Shown in pieces: positions 54,611-64,000 of a stretch of DNA of 64,000 nucleotides. Origin of the DNA: Lycium barbarum (lineage: Eukaryota; Streptophyta; Magnoliopsida; Solanales; Solanaceae); assembly GCF_019175385.1 (NCBI RefSeq), contig NC_083348.1, positions 47,700,950 to 47,764,949 of the forward strand, written 5' to 3'. Below the pieces are notes generated by a model. That model was not told the origin of the DNA. It did no database searches and worked only from the letters and a program-made list of their open reading frames with translations. A program made the position numbers and the translations under genes. Position 1 is the first letter of the stretch; every line of letters begins with the position of its first letter.

Positions 54611-55537
54611 TCAGTACTTCTTGTCAAATTCAAACTTAGCCTCTTTTTCAAGAAGCTTACACATCAGGTTAGCAATTTTTGAGAAATCCTTGATGAAACG
54701 CCTATAGAAATCGGCATGTCCCAAAAAGCTCCGGACACCCTTAACTGAGATAGGCGGAGGAAGCTTTGAAATCACATCAATCTTTGCTTGATCGACCTCA
54801 ATCCCCTTTTTTGAGATTTTATGCCCAAGGACGATCCCTTCCTTCACCATGAAATGGCACTTCTCCCAATTCAGCACCAGATTTATCTCCTCATAGCATT
54901 TAAGAACTTGACCCAGATGGTCAAGACAGTCATCAAAAGAATCACCAACAACTGAGAAGTCAACCATAAATACCTCGAGAAAGTCTTCCACCATATCAGA
55001 AAATATCGACATCCTACACCACTGAAAGGTAGCTGGTGCATTGCAGCGACCGAAGGGCATCCTGCTGAAAGTGAATGTCCCATAAGGACAAGTAAAAGTT
55101 GTCTTCTCTTGATCCTCAAGGGTGATCTTGGTCTGATTGTAGCTTGAATACCCGTCAAGGAAGCAATAATAAGGTCGCCCCGCTAGCCGATCAAGCATTT
55201 GTTCAATAAAAGGCATAGGGAAGTGATCCTTGCACGTGGCAGTGTTAAGCTTGTGATAGTCTATGCAAACTCTCCATCCTATTACAGTCCTTATCGGAAT
55301 CAGCTCATTCTTTACGTTGGGCACCACTGTTATGCCGCCCTTTTTTGGAACACATTGGACTGGGCTCACCTATTTACTATCAGTAATCGGGTAAACTACT
55401 CCAACATCTAACCAGTTGATGATTTCTTTCTTGACGACTTCTTGCATGTTCTCATTCAGTCTCCTTTAATGTTCCACACTCGGCTTGCTATCTTCCTCCA
55501 ACTGGAATTTATGCTCACAGATCTCAGAAGGAATTCC
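54611..55537 (-). pseudogene. Element I reverse transcriptase
   Basis: The frame from 55369 reads VQCVPKKGGITVV, GWRVCIDYHKLNTATCKDHF, PMPFIEQMLDRLAG, FLDGYSSYNQ, YGTFTFSRMPFGRCNAPATF, then EVFMVDFSVVGDSFDDCL and VRSFLGHADFYRRFI. In the catalytic motif (M-D-D-F in the lineage) the first Asp is Val (codon 54962-54964), so the polymerase is dead irrespective of stops. Upstream, 55370-55537 continues with KKEIINWLDVG and two or three stops. The frame ends with TGA at 54611. Confidence 0.87.
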
Positions 55538-56304
55538 CTAAATGTCTGCTATGGTCCAACCAATAGCACGCCTATATTCACACAATACCTCTACAAGCCT
55601 CTCGATCTGGTTCTCAGTCAGTAATGCTGAAATAATCACTGGAAATATATTATTTAGACCAAGGAACTCGTACTTCAAATGTGATGGGAGCTGCTTAAGC
55701 TCAAGCTTCGGCGGTTCAATGATCGAAGGCTTTGCTGGAGGAGTTGTTCTATTTTCTAGATCAAGATTTAGTTTCTGTGGGTGGTAGGAATATGAACCCA
55801 ACCAAACAAGTGAATTAATCATCTCCACATAACCTTTTATGTCTTCAGCATCAACGTTTACAAGAATACCAGCCAGAGCTTCTCCCAAACTTTCTTCTTC
55901 TATCTTGAACTCCATCGCTTCATCAACAACATCAAAAGAATCAATCACTGAAATGCTCTCGTAAGCGCTTGGTAACTTCATCCCCTTACTTTCCTGAAAA
56001 GTAACTTCCTCATCATTGACTAATAATTTGATTTCATTCTTCTTCGAATCAATTAGAGCTCTTCCTGTAGCAAGGAAAGGTCTCCCCAGAATAATGGGAA
56101 TGTCCTGATCAACAACACAGTCAAAAATCACAAAATTAGTGGGCAACACAAATTTACCAACCCGCACAAGGACATCTTCAACCATGCCAACAGGCTTCTT
56201 AATAGATCTATTAGCCATCTGTAACCTCATAGTAGTTGGCCTTGGCATCCCCAAACCTGATTGCTTGTAGATAGCAAGTGGCATCAAATTTATACTCGCC
56301 CCAT
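55538..56304 (-). pseudogene. Element I aspartic protease and linker to RT
   Basis: The frame starts at the K border with GASINLMPLAIYKQSG: the catalytic Asp that should precede GAS falls exactly at the insertion point of K. Then come RPTTMRLQMANRSIKKPVG, VLVRVGKFVLPTNFVI and QDIPIILGRPFLATGRALID (second half of the fold), an acidic linker, and PPKLELKQLPSHLKYEFLG leading to RT. TAG at 55538. Athila-like throughout. The gag gene should lie beyond K, outside the window. Confidence 0.86.
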
Positions 56305-56786
56305 TGTTGACACCTAATTTTCACCTCTTAAGACGCGCATTTTAATTTTCAAAATTTTCGAGTCAAAGACGGAGCAAGGATGCACCCTCAAAAAAATTAA
56401 AATTTCAAAATCCCGATAAAATTGCAGAAAAATTGACATTATTCCGTACAAAATTAACAATGGCAAGAAAATTACGAGTTATTTTCTTTCATAAATATAA
56501 TTCAGGAGGAAATACACATCCCTCTCCGCTTAACATAAAAATATTATTAATTAAGACGACATATGAGTTACGGCTCATTTCGACCGCATTTTTTCACATT
56601 TTTAAATATTTCCCGGAACTATATCAATATTAGGCTTATTTTGAAGCTAATATTTTAAATTTACGGGTTTTAAATTTTAATTATCCTAAAAAACTATTTT
56701 TATTTAATTATATGTGTATTTACAATAGTTAGTCTTTATTTAATTTAAAAGGGGGGAGGGGGTTAATTTAAATGTTTTAAGAAATC

Positions 56787-56877
56787 TTTTTTTTTTTTTT
56801 GGGGGGGGGGGGGGGGGGTTATTAAAAAAGGGGAGGGAAAGTTTAATAAAATAAACTTTACCCCCCCCCCCCCCCCC
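56787..56877. repeat. Homopolymer cluster T14-G18 ... C17 with inner hairpin
   Basis: T14 (56787-56800) and G18 (56801-56818) are followed by an A/G-rich part, the inverted repeat AAAGTTTA/TAAACTTT (56838-56859) and C17 (56861-56877). The G and C tracts are complementary and could form a hairpin, a quadruplex or an i-motif. Such runs are also error-prone in sequencing and assembly. Confidence 0.9.
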
Positions 56878-56902
56878 ACGTTTTATTTGTCTCACCCGCC
56901 TC

Positions 56903-56920
56903 TCTCTCTCTCTCTCTTCG
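56903..56920. repeat. (CT)n microsatellite
   Basis: About nine CT units just after the C tract in element K. Confidence 0.9.
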
Positions 56921-57500
56921 TGGAGGCGATTTTAGGGTTAGGGTTCTGCTGCCTTTGGTGCGTTTCATGGCAATTTTCCGATCATTTTAACCCAAATTTA
57001 GAGGGCTTTCATGTCCTTTCACGTGTTCCTATTACCAGGTTTAATTTCGTTTGATTTTAGCTATTTATATTGTTCCGAGCCATGTTCGTATGGATGTTTC
57101 TTAGGTTTTCCACGCGCATTGGTTGCCATGGGCAGGACCTCGATTCCTTAACCATCTTGTGCACCACACGCGCTTATGTGGGAAATCTAGGGTAATTTCC
57201 ACAAAATTTCATAGGATTAGGTACTGGTTTTGGGGATTTTATCCCCTTGGTACATTGCTGGTACAATTGCACCATTGGAATTGTACCCTAAGTCGATTTT
57301 GCTGGCAAATGTACTATTCCATGCATTTATCTGATTTTTGTGGATTTTTATTTGATTTAGGGTACGAGTTTGTTATATATTGACTGGTCCTATCTGTTTT
57401 ATTTTGAAATGCTGACAAGGTACATTTTGGGGAATTTTTCGGGGAAAAATGGGAGGACAGGTGTCCTTGTTTTCATCCTAGGGGTTCTTAGATAATAAGG

Positions 57501-57510
57501 GCTATAAATA
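57501..57510 (+). promoter_or_regulatory. TATA box of element K
   Basis: GCTATAAATA lies 1.2 kb from the start of K and is followed by a purine-rich, leader-like stretch. Good plant TATA consensus; a U3/R border is likely nearby. Confidence 0.45.
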
Positions 57511-59081
57511 GTAAGTGAAAAAATGGGAGGAGGGGGATTTTTTTGGGGATATCCCTAAAAATTTGAATATACTTCATCTATACAGTTGATGAATATATAA
57601 GAGAATATAGAGAAAAAAAAAGAAAAATAAAAAAAGAGAGAAAAGAAAGAATAAGTAATCTAAGGATAGAAAAGGTTTTCATTGCTTCAAGTGTGATTCA
57701 ATCTTCTTTTGATCTTTGGGTTGCCTCACGAAAAGGTAATACTCCATTTTAGTTCATTTTATTCCTATATCTAGCTTATCCTATGTATTAATTTGTGAAT
57801 GATTGTTTAAAAGTTTTTTTTAGTCATTGTTTTATGAGTCTGTTTAGCACATATATATGTTGATGTTGCTCATGTTAATATGAAGGTTGTTTGTTTTGTG
57901 AATGGTTGGTTAAAAGTTGTTCTTAAGGTTACTGTTTTATGGATCTAGTTGGTATATATATGTTTGATGTTTTTCATGTTATTATAAAGGTTGTTTGCTG
58001 TGTCATTATGCTTATCATGTTATTGTGTTATAATATTAGCATAATGAAGCTTTTTTTAAGAAGATTTTGACCATTAGTCACTAGGTTTTAAGAATAAAGA
58101 ATTAAAGGTAGGTGTTGGTTTTTGATCTTGCTTTATTATCTCAAGTGTAAAAGACGTTTAGGAGCATTAACTAATGAGACTAAGGTTCAAATAGGTTGAA
58201 ATAAGGTAGAGATGTCAATCTCAAACCATAGTTGTTATTTTACTGCTTATTTCAGAGTCTGAAGTATTTTCCTATTTTTCCTGTGTTTTTGTTAGTTTCC
58301 TGTAGATGCTGTGTTCACCTTAGCTTCATATTGATTATTTTTGGACCATTTTTAGTTGTCAATCTTATGTATACATTGGTCTTAAGTGAAAAGATGAATA
58401 TGTGATGCCTATGGTTTATGTTCTTCACTAAGGTTGTTTTAAAGGACATAAATGGCCCCTGTTTCTTTGTTAACTATCAGTAGATTAGACTTAGCCTAAA
58501 TGATGCCCTAAAATGGTCTAAAATAATTCATATGATAAGAATAGGTTTTAAAATGAACCTAAGTCTTGATTTTCTTCTAAAAATAGAGTCCACTTATGTA
58601 TACTTTCTTTCAAAGACTGCCTGTGTGTTAACTTCAAAATGACCCTCTAAAGATAGTTTGAAGAATAATATAAAAATTTTGGAATACTAGGCTTATCTTT
58701 TGTTTTATGAATATTTAGATTTAACAGGACCTATACTCTGTTTGCTTGGGGTATCTAAACTTAGAATTACCCTTTGAGAACTTATGGGTGGTCTGCAAAC
58801 ATACAAATCTGAACATACTAGATACTCTGACTCTTTGAGATAGGATTTCATATAAAAAATTACCCTTTTTCTCCAAACTCCCTTGAAATTTGTTTCTGAA
58901 GGATCTCTCTTAAAAGGTTTGCTTATATGAATTCTTAGTACTGCCATGGAAATAATGAACTTAGCCGATTTTGAAAATATTTAAAATGAATCTGGTTTTT
59001 CTGTCTTGACTTTGTGACCTGTAAAACCATAGGAGGAATATTTTGTGTGTTTGTATGACTTCTTATTTGCTTTGACTAGTG

Positions 59082-59086
59082 TCTTG
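59082..59086. repeat. Target-site duplication of solo LTR L, left copy (tcttg)
   Basis: tcttg here and at 62126-62130: a perfect match. Confidence 0.92.
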
Positions 59087-59601
59087 TGTCACGACCCAGC
59101 CCCGTGAGCCGCAACTGGTGCCCTATTTGGACACCCAAACTGACTTACGTACCAGATCGACATATCAAAGATTTATTCAGACTTAACATACGTTATTTCA
59201 AACAGATACTAAGAACAAATGTTATCTTAAGCGGATGCCCGTACAGAAATATCATATCAAATCCGGTAGGCTGGCGGAATACACATCGCCCAGATATACA
59301 AACATATACAAAAATGTGGGCCGTTTTGGCCATAACAGCAACCGGGACCGCTTAAGGCACAGATCATAAACAGAAACGAACAAACATGACCCATGACCCA
59401 CATATATGACTACGGGCCTCTACAAAACATAACAGAAACATATGACAGGACAGGGCCTCGCCGTACCCCAGATAGTCATACATATATACAGAGACATATA
59501 CAATGAAAGGTCTTTACCAAAAGTATGGGCTCTGAGTCAAAGGAGCACTCCAATGTAGCAAAATGTATCCTACACTGGCGGGTCACCAGAACAAACGTCT
59601 G

Positions 59602-59675
59602 TACCTGCGGGCATGAAACGCAGCCCCCGAAGAAAGGGGGTCAGTACGAAATATGTACTAAGTATGTAAAGCATG
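59602..59675 (-). promoter_or_regulatory. Shared LTR block with CAGTAC hairpin, LTR L
   Basis: GGGGGTCAGTACGAAATATG then TACTAAGTATG, with AACGCAGCCCCCGAAG alongside. One arm is GTACTA. Confidence 0.55.
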
Positions 59676-60874
59676 AAGTACGGTAATCCAAATCAAAACT
59701 GAAATAGGGAGTATGGAAAGCGGTTACAGAATCAGTATATCAAACCTGTTTTAAAAACATAAATAATGCAAATAAAATCATGCATAAGGCTCAGGAACGT
59801 GGTCGCCACTCCGACACTGGCGCCACAGCACATCATACTCCAGAAGGTTTCAAATCTCTGTACAATCCCCGAACATATCATATCATCATATCATATCAAA
59901 ACATCAGAACATATCATATGCCATATCACATCATAACGCCGTATATATATAAGCGGTACCCGGCCCTATGGCGAGGTCTCGGGAACCGCAACACATCATA
60001 CTGCCGAATATACATAGTGCGCACAATCACCAAAATCGGCCCGGGACCCGGCGAACGATATCATAGTAGTAGGCACGAGCAGAGTAGTGCGGAAACTATA
60101 TGCATATACATAAATAAATTTCGAAACTCGATGAACAAATATATTTACGGCATCCGAAGGCTCAGAAATCAGTTTCGGATCAATCGGAGTTAGTATACGA
60201 AAGTTACAAACTTTTGAAGTACAGAACTTTCTAAAAGCATTTCAGAAGCTCTTTGCGGGAATTCAAGTGACATTCATATTAGGGGAACTTTCAACCATTG
60301 CTATGGAGCAAATCAAATGGAGCCTTTAAGATCATATGTACGTATCAAAATATATGTATCCAAAACTTTAGCCATATCAAATATTTTTCCGGACATCATT
60401 ATGGATCACATATTCATACTAGGAAACTTGGGGATAACATTATGGATCAAATCAAATGGGGACTTTAAGACCATATTTTCATATCGAAATATTCGTCAAA
60501 GGCTTTAGTCTTCTCGTTTTTCTTTCGAACAACATTCGGAACATAACAAATAGAATCTTTGAACAACATAAAATATGTATCCAATCATATGGAATAGCTT
60601 ATGGAGGTCAAAGATGTTAGCCATCCTGATGGCTCTAAGAATAGGATTTTCTTTAGGAGCATACTTATACGTTATTTGTTCATTCCAAAAAGGTCATGCC
60701 AAAATAAAGAAAGGTAGGTTTTACATACCTCAATCGCTCGCTAACAAATCCCGATCACTCGCTAGACAAATCCCGCCTCAAGTCTCGGGTTCCCCAAGAT
60801 CTACAATAGTGTTATTAATTACCAAACATTAGCTACAAGTACTTAGAATTCCAAATTCTAGCTAGTACTTGTCT

Positions 60875-60910
60875 ACAGAAATTTCGGCAGCATCTCCCCT
60901 GTAAATTCAA
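60875..60910 (-). promoter_or_regulatory. Putative core-promoter block, LTR L
   Basis: In LTR sense ATTTACAGGGGAGATGCTGC then CGAAATTTCTG: nearly the same as in LTR F. Confidence 0.45.
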
Positions 60911-63900
60911 CATCACTGAGAATTAAACTCGGCCAAATTCATCAACAACCATACCAACAATACCAACAACCATACCAATAACATCAATAATCAATTCAAA
61001 ACACATTCTAACATTAGTAACCTTCCTTTAAACATAATTCATCAATATTCAATTCAACTACGAATTTTCAAGCCGATATCGACACTTACATATTCACTAC
61101 CAATTCAAGACCATTCAAGTGCAATTCAAAAGAATTTCATACCATTCTACAAAATATACAAAAACCCCACCAAAAACTATAATTCACCCGAAACCTCCAA
61201 CCCTTGACACAACATTCACAACACAATTATTCACCTTCAAATTTCATCAACAACAACCACAATTTGCACCTTAAAAATTCCATTTTCATAATTACATAAA
61301 TCTACAATAACATCACAAAATTTCCTACAACAACTTAACAACCAATTTTCATGCCAACTTGAACTAGTATTCTTCCATTTACATCACAAGGCCACCACAA
61401 CACAATTAACATAATAAATAAAATTTTGTTCATCCCTCTCCATCCAAAACAATATTCGGCCACACACACCCATACCCATAACACACAATTTTCATACTTT
61501 ACATTCATTTCCATATACTACAACATATAAATAAAATTCTTCCAAGATAAAAGAGTAGAATCTTTACCTTTTTTCCAATTTTTCCGCTTGCTAAAAAAAG
61601 TACTTTCTTGCCTCAAAATTTATATCCCGTTGAAGAGGGTCTTGAGCTTAGTAGTAATTCAAAAAGAGATGAATTTTTGAACCAAAGGTTTGAGCTCCAA
61701 GATTTTTTTTCTTTCTTTCTTTGAGTTGGTCGAATGGCCCTCTATTTGGTGCTCTCAATTTCTCTCTCTCTCTCTTGAAAGTTCTTGAAGGTTGAATGAG
61801 GAAATAATAACAATAATAAGTCCCCACTTATATGTCTTGGATAAAATTTAGATGGGCCTTGGGCCACTCACCCCCATGGCCGGCCACTATTGGGCCATCT
61901 CTTTTTTTTTTTTTTCCAAGCCCATTTAGTTGGGTTAATATTTTGTAATCCCCGAAAACTAATTTCCAAAATTCCCCATTTTTCCCTTGACCTTTCCCCA
62001 TATTTCCACGTCAACATTTTTCATAAACAACACATATTTTAAATAAAGATCAAATTATGGCCTTATTTCTTACAAGTCAAAATTATTTCGAATTTTCCGA
62101 ACATGCGAAAATGCAGGATATAACATCTTGTTTCATCACTCCTGGATATGACAAAGTAGATGAAGATAAAAAATGATTTTTCTTGAATCTATTTTAGTGA
62201 GGTTTTGAGACTGTCCAGATTAAGGATTTATTATAAAAAAGTAATAAGAACTTGAGCACTGGTTGTGTGCATTTGTTAATCATGTTTTTGAAACTTTTAA
62301 GGGCAGATAATAAGAAGTAAAAAACTCGGTTTCCTATTTCAAGATTGAACAAGATGGATTGGGGAACAGCTCACGGGGGATACTGTCTTTGAATCTTTGA
62401 TACTTCTGTGTACTCCATTTATTTGTAGTTCTCTATGAAAGTTTTTTTAGCTTATATTAACATAGTGCCACATTTTCTAGGATTTTTTTTGCATAACATG
62501 GATCACATAGAGACTAAGGGTGAGTGGATTGGAAATAAAGGTTAAATTATTCTCAAAAGTTTAAGTATCGCACCTGTTTAATTATATTTATCCCTCCTAC
62601 TTGATTGGGAGTTTATTTTTTTGTTTAGAGGATTCATGTATAGGATTATTTGCTCCTGCTTACTTGCTTAAATCAAGACATGTCTACTGCTACGTTTTTG
62701 CACCTAGGACAGTGCCATTAATCCTTTTGTTCCAATTTTTATTCCTTGGAGCCTATCATTTCTTCTACTTGAAACTTCCTATCATATGTGATCTGTTAGG
62801 ACTATGGTTGATCTACACTTGAACCTAAGATAGTGTCATGTTCCCTCTTTGTCCTTGCTATAGCTTGTTGAATTTGGTTTGGATTTTTAGACATGTCTTG
62901 CTTACTTGTGTAATTATGGGAATCTGGTCAGACCACTTTTGAGACTTTATTGAAACCTCCTAAGACCTATTATGTGCTGAGTTGATTTTTTTTTTTTTAT
63001 GATTAGTTGATAATTTGTGGTTTGCATTGTTAGACACCTTGACCTTTTTTAAGTTGAGACTAGCCTGAAAAGACTTGGACCTACTACTTGCCATTATGGC
63101 CTTTGGATGAGTGCAGGCTAGCTTAGGAAGGGTTCTTAGCACTGATTCAGTTTCCTGCTAATTAAAAAAATGAACTCATCGCTGGTTAATTAATCACTTT
63201 GTTCTTCTTGATTGCTGTTTTACCCCTTAAAGAGATTAAAAACAAGGATTATGAGTATGGCCCCTGGCCTAACTTCTGTCTTTTTTACCTCAATCTTGCA
63301 CTGCTTCACATCCTTGTCTCTTAACTACCAATACCACTTGCATTATCATCTAAAAGTGTGTCATGCCCTCTTTTATTTAGGCCATGTTTGGATTATAAAC
63401 TTTGACACTCAATGCCATGCTAAAAGTGAAATCAAAACTACCTGTACAAGAACAGATATAGTACTTGCTCACCTGTACTTGCCTCTATAGCTAACTTGTG
63501 ATCTTCTGTAGCCTATATGCATAGTTTCCTACCTCTGCCCGACTGTTAGTAACCATGACATGTTTAGTTGGTATTTTTAGCCTAGGAATAGTATCATGCA
63601 TCATCCTGATCCCCTTTGCCTTCTATAACTTGTCTTGATTACCTCCGGAATTGGAACTTTCTTAAAGCTTGCATTAGTCATTTTGATCCACACAGACTAT
63701 TTGTGCCATCCTAATATTAACTGATATTAAATCATCATTTGAGGTTCTTGTGCAAGTAATTTTATAGGATCCATTGTTGTTAGACCATTTATGGGATTTG
63801 TACTTTAAACTTGACTGATATCTAAATTTGCTTAAACTAAAATTGCTATAAAGCGGCTGTAAGTAATAAGAATTGGCCTCTATGGTTTCTGGTGAAGGGG

Positions 63901-64000
63901 ATGGATTAAGAAAATAGTTTGCTTGAACATGGTCCGATTCCTTCTTGTTTAAAAATAGATTATTGATTAGATAATGCATCACCTTGCCTCTATTAGCTAC

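Larger units (their letters stand above)
39541..56304 (-). mobile_element. Element I: Athila-type Ty3/gypsy retrotransposon (visible part)
   Basis: In element sense (right to left): protease 55538-56304, RT 54611-55537, RNase H and integrase start 53774-54610, integrase core 53357-53773, [solo LTR J], integrase end 50275-50769, spacer, [LTRs H, G, F], spacer, env-position ORF 42571-44244, 3' untranslated region, PPT and 3' LTR 39541-40955. The integrase motif [20 protein letters not shown] and an extra ORF downstream of pol are typical of the Athila lineage. The 5' end with gag lies beyond element K, outside the window. The presumed left TSD copy is aatat (39536-39540). Confidence 0.85.
59087..62125 (-). 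mobile_element. Solo LTR L, inserted in K
   Basis: The 3039-bp sequence runs from TGTCACGACCCAGCCC to GCAGGATATAACA on the plus strand (5'-TGTTATATCC...GTGACA-3' in LTR sense), with a perfect TSD and no internal domain. It contains the CAGTAC block (59602-59675), the promoter-like block (60875-60910) and GC-rich stretches with GGCCCGGGACCCGGC (60040-60055). It belongs with E, F and M by its TGTTATATCC-type start. Confidence 0.92.
56305..64000 (+). mobile_element. Element K: unclassified LTR-like element, running off the window
   Basis: It starts TGTTGACACCTAATTTTCAC at 56305, inside the Athila protease codons, so it is an insertion with a TG start. It is AT-rich and non-coding over 2.8 kb to solo LTR L (59087), then continues from 62131 to the window end. 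It has a homopolymer cluster (56787-56877), a CT microsatellite (56903-56920), a TATA box (57501-57510) and a purine-rich leader-like stretch (57600-57655). No PBS or domain was found. Very long LTRs of this kind occur in Tat/Ogre elements, which is a guess. No end is visible, so its length and class stay open. Confidence 0.5.

Noticed and set aside
56930..56947. Telomere-like TTTTAGGGTTAGGG
   Set aside because: Only about two units, so no interstitial telomere array; such short runs are common near plant promoters and leaders.

Overview
This is repeat-dense nuclear DNA from a flowering plant. The elements resemble families common in Solanaceae, but that placement is inference. Nearly all of it is nested LTR retrotransposons, all of them broken. 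The only host-gene trace is a MADS-box pseudogene at 36915-37428. I see no intact gene and no credible RNA gene. Letters A-N are my own labels.

Left nest (about 1-36230). A plus-strand chromovirus-like Ty3/gypsy relic (D) holds its LTR end and PBS at 1029-1826 and its gag-protease remains at 34854-36230. Element A (minus strand, 1827-34853, TSD gtcac/gccac) split D. Element B (minus, 5575-29718) split A. Element C (minus, 9346-22844, TSD gaagg/aaagg) split the integrase gene of B. A 3.4-kb solo LTR (E, 13231-16643, perfect TSD cttaa) split the integrase gene of C. This gives the insertion order D, A, B, C, E. A, B and C share one plan: 5' LTR, tRNA-iMet-type PBS, leader, gag with zinc knuckle, protease, RT, RNase H, integrase with a chromodomain-like tail, a conserved hairpin, PPT and 3' LTR. 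They differ in decay: C is damaged mainly by point lesions, B has more, and A has lost most of pol.

Middle (36231-38430). About 2.2 kb of non-LTR sequence carries a type I MADS-box pseudogene.

Right nest (38431-64000). LTR M is cut by a minus-strand Athila-type element (I). Its 3' LTR is 39541-40955, followed by an env-position ORF at 42571-44244 and a pol gene at 50275-56304. I was hit by a B-like LTR (G, itself split by solo LTR F and by LTR H), by solo LTR J, and by a long LTR-like element K that runs off the window. Solo LTR L (perfect TSD tcttg) lies inside K.

The most interesting signals are non-coding. Sub-LTR modules are shared by otherwise different LTRs: a CAGTAC/GTACTG hairpin block in 11 LTRs, a TATA plus GGGGAGATGCTGCC block, a GTCTCACCTT hairpin and GC-rich hairpin arrays. 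Palindromic TTATACGGNCCGTATAA units occur both in the chromovirus U3 and in the Athila LTR and spacer. A hairpin sits beside the PPT in A, B and C. I found no evidence for a new protein-coding system.
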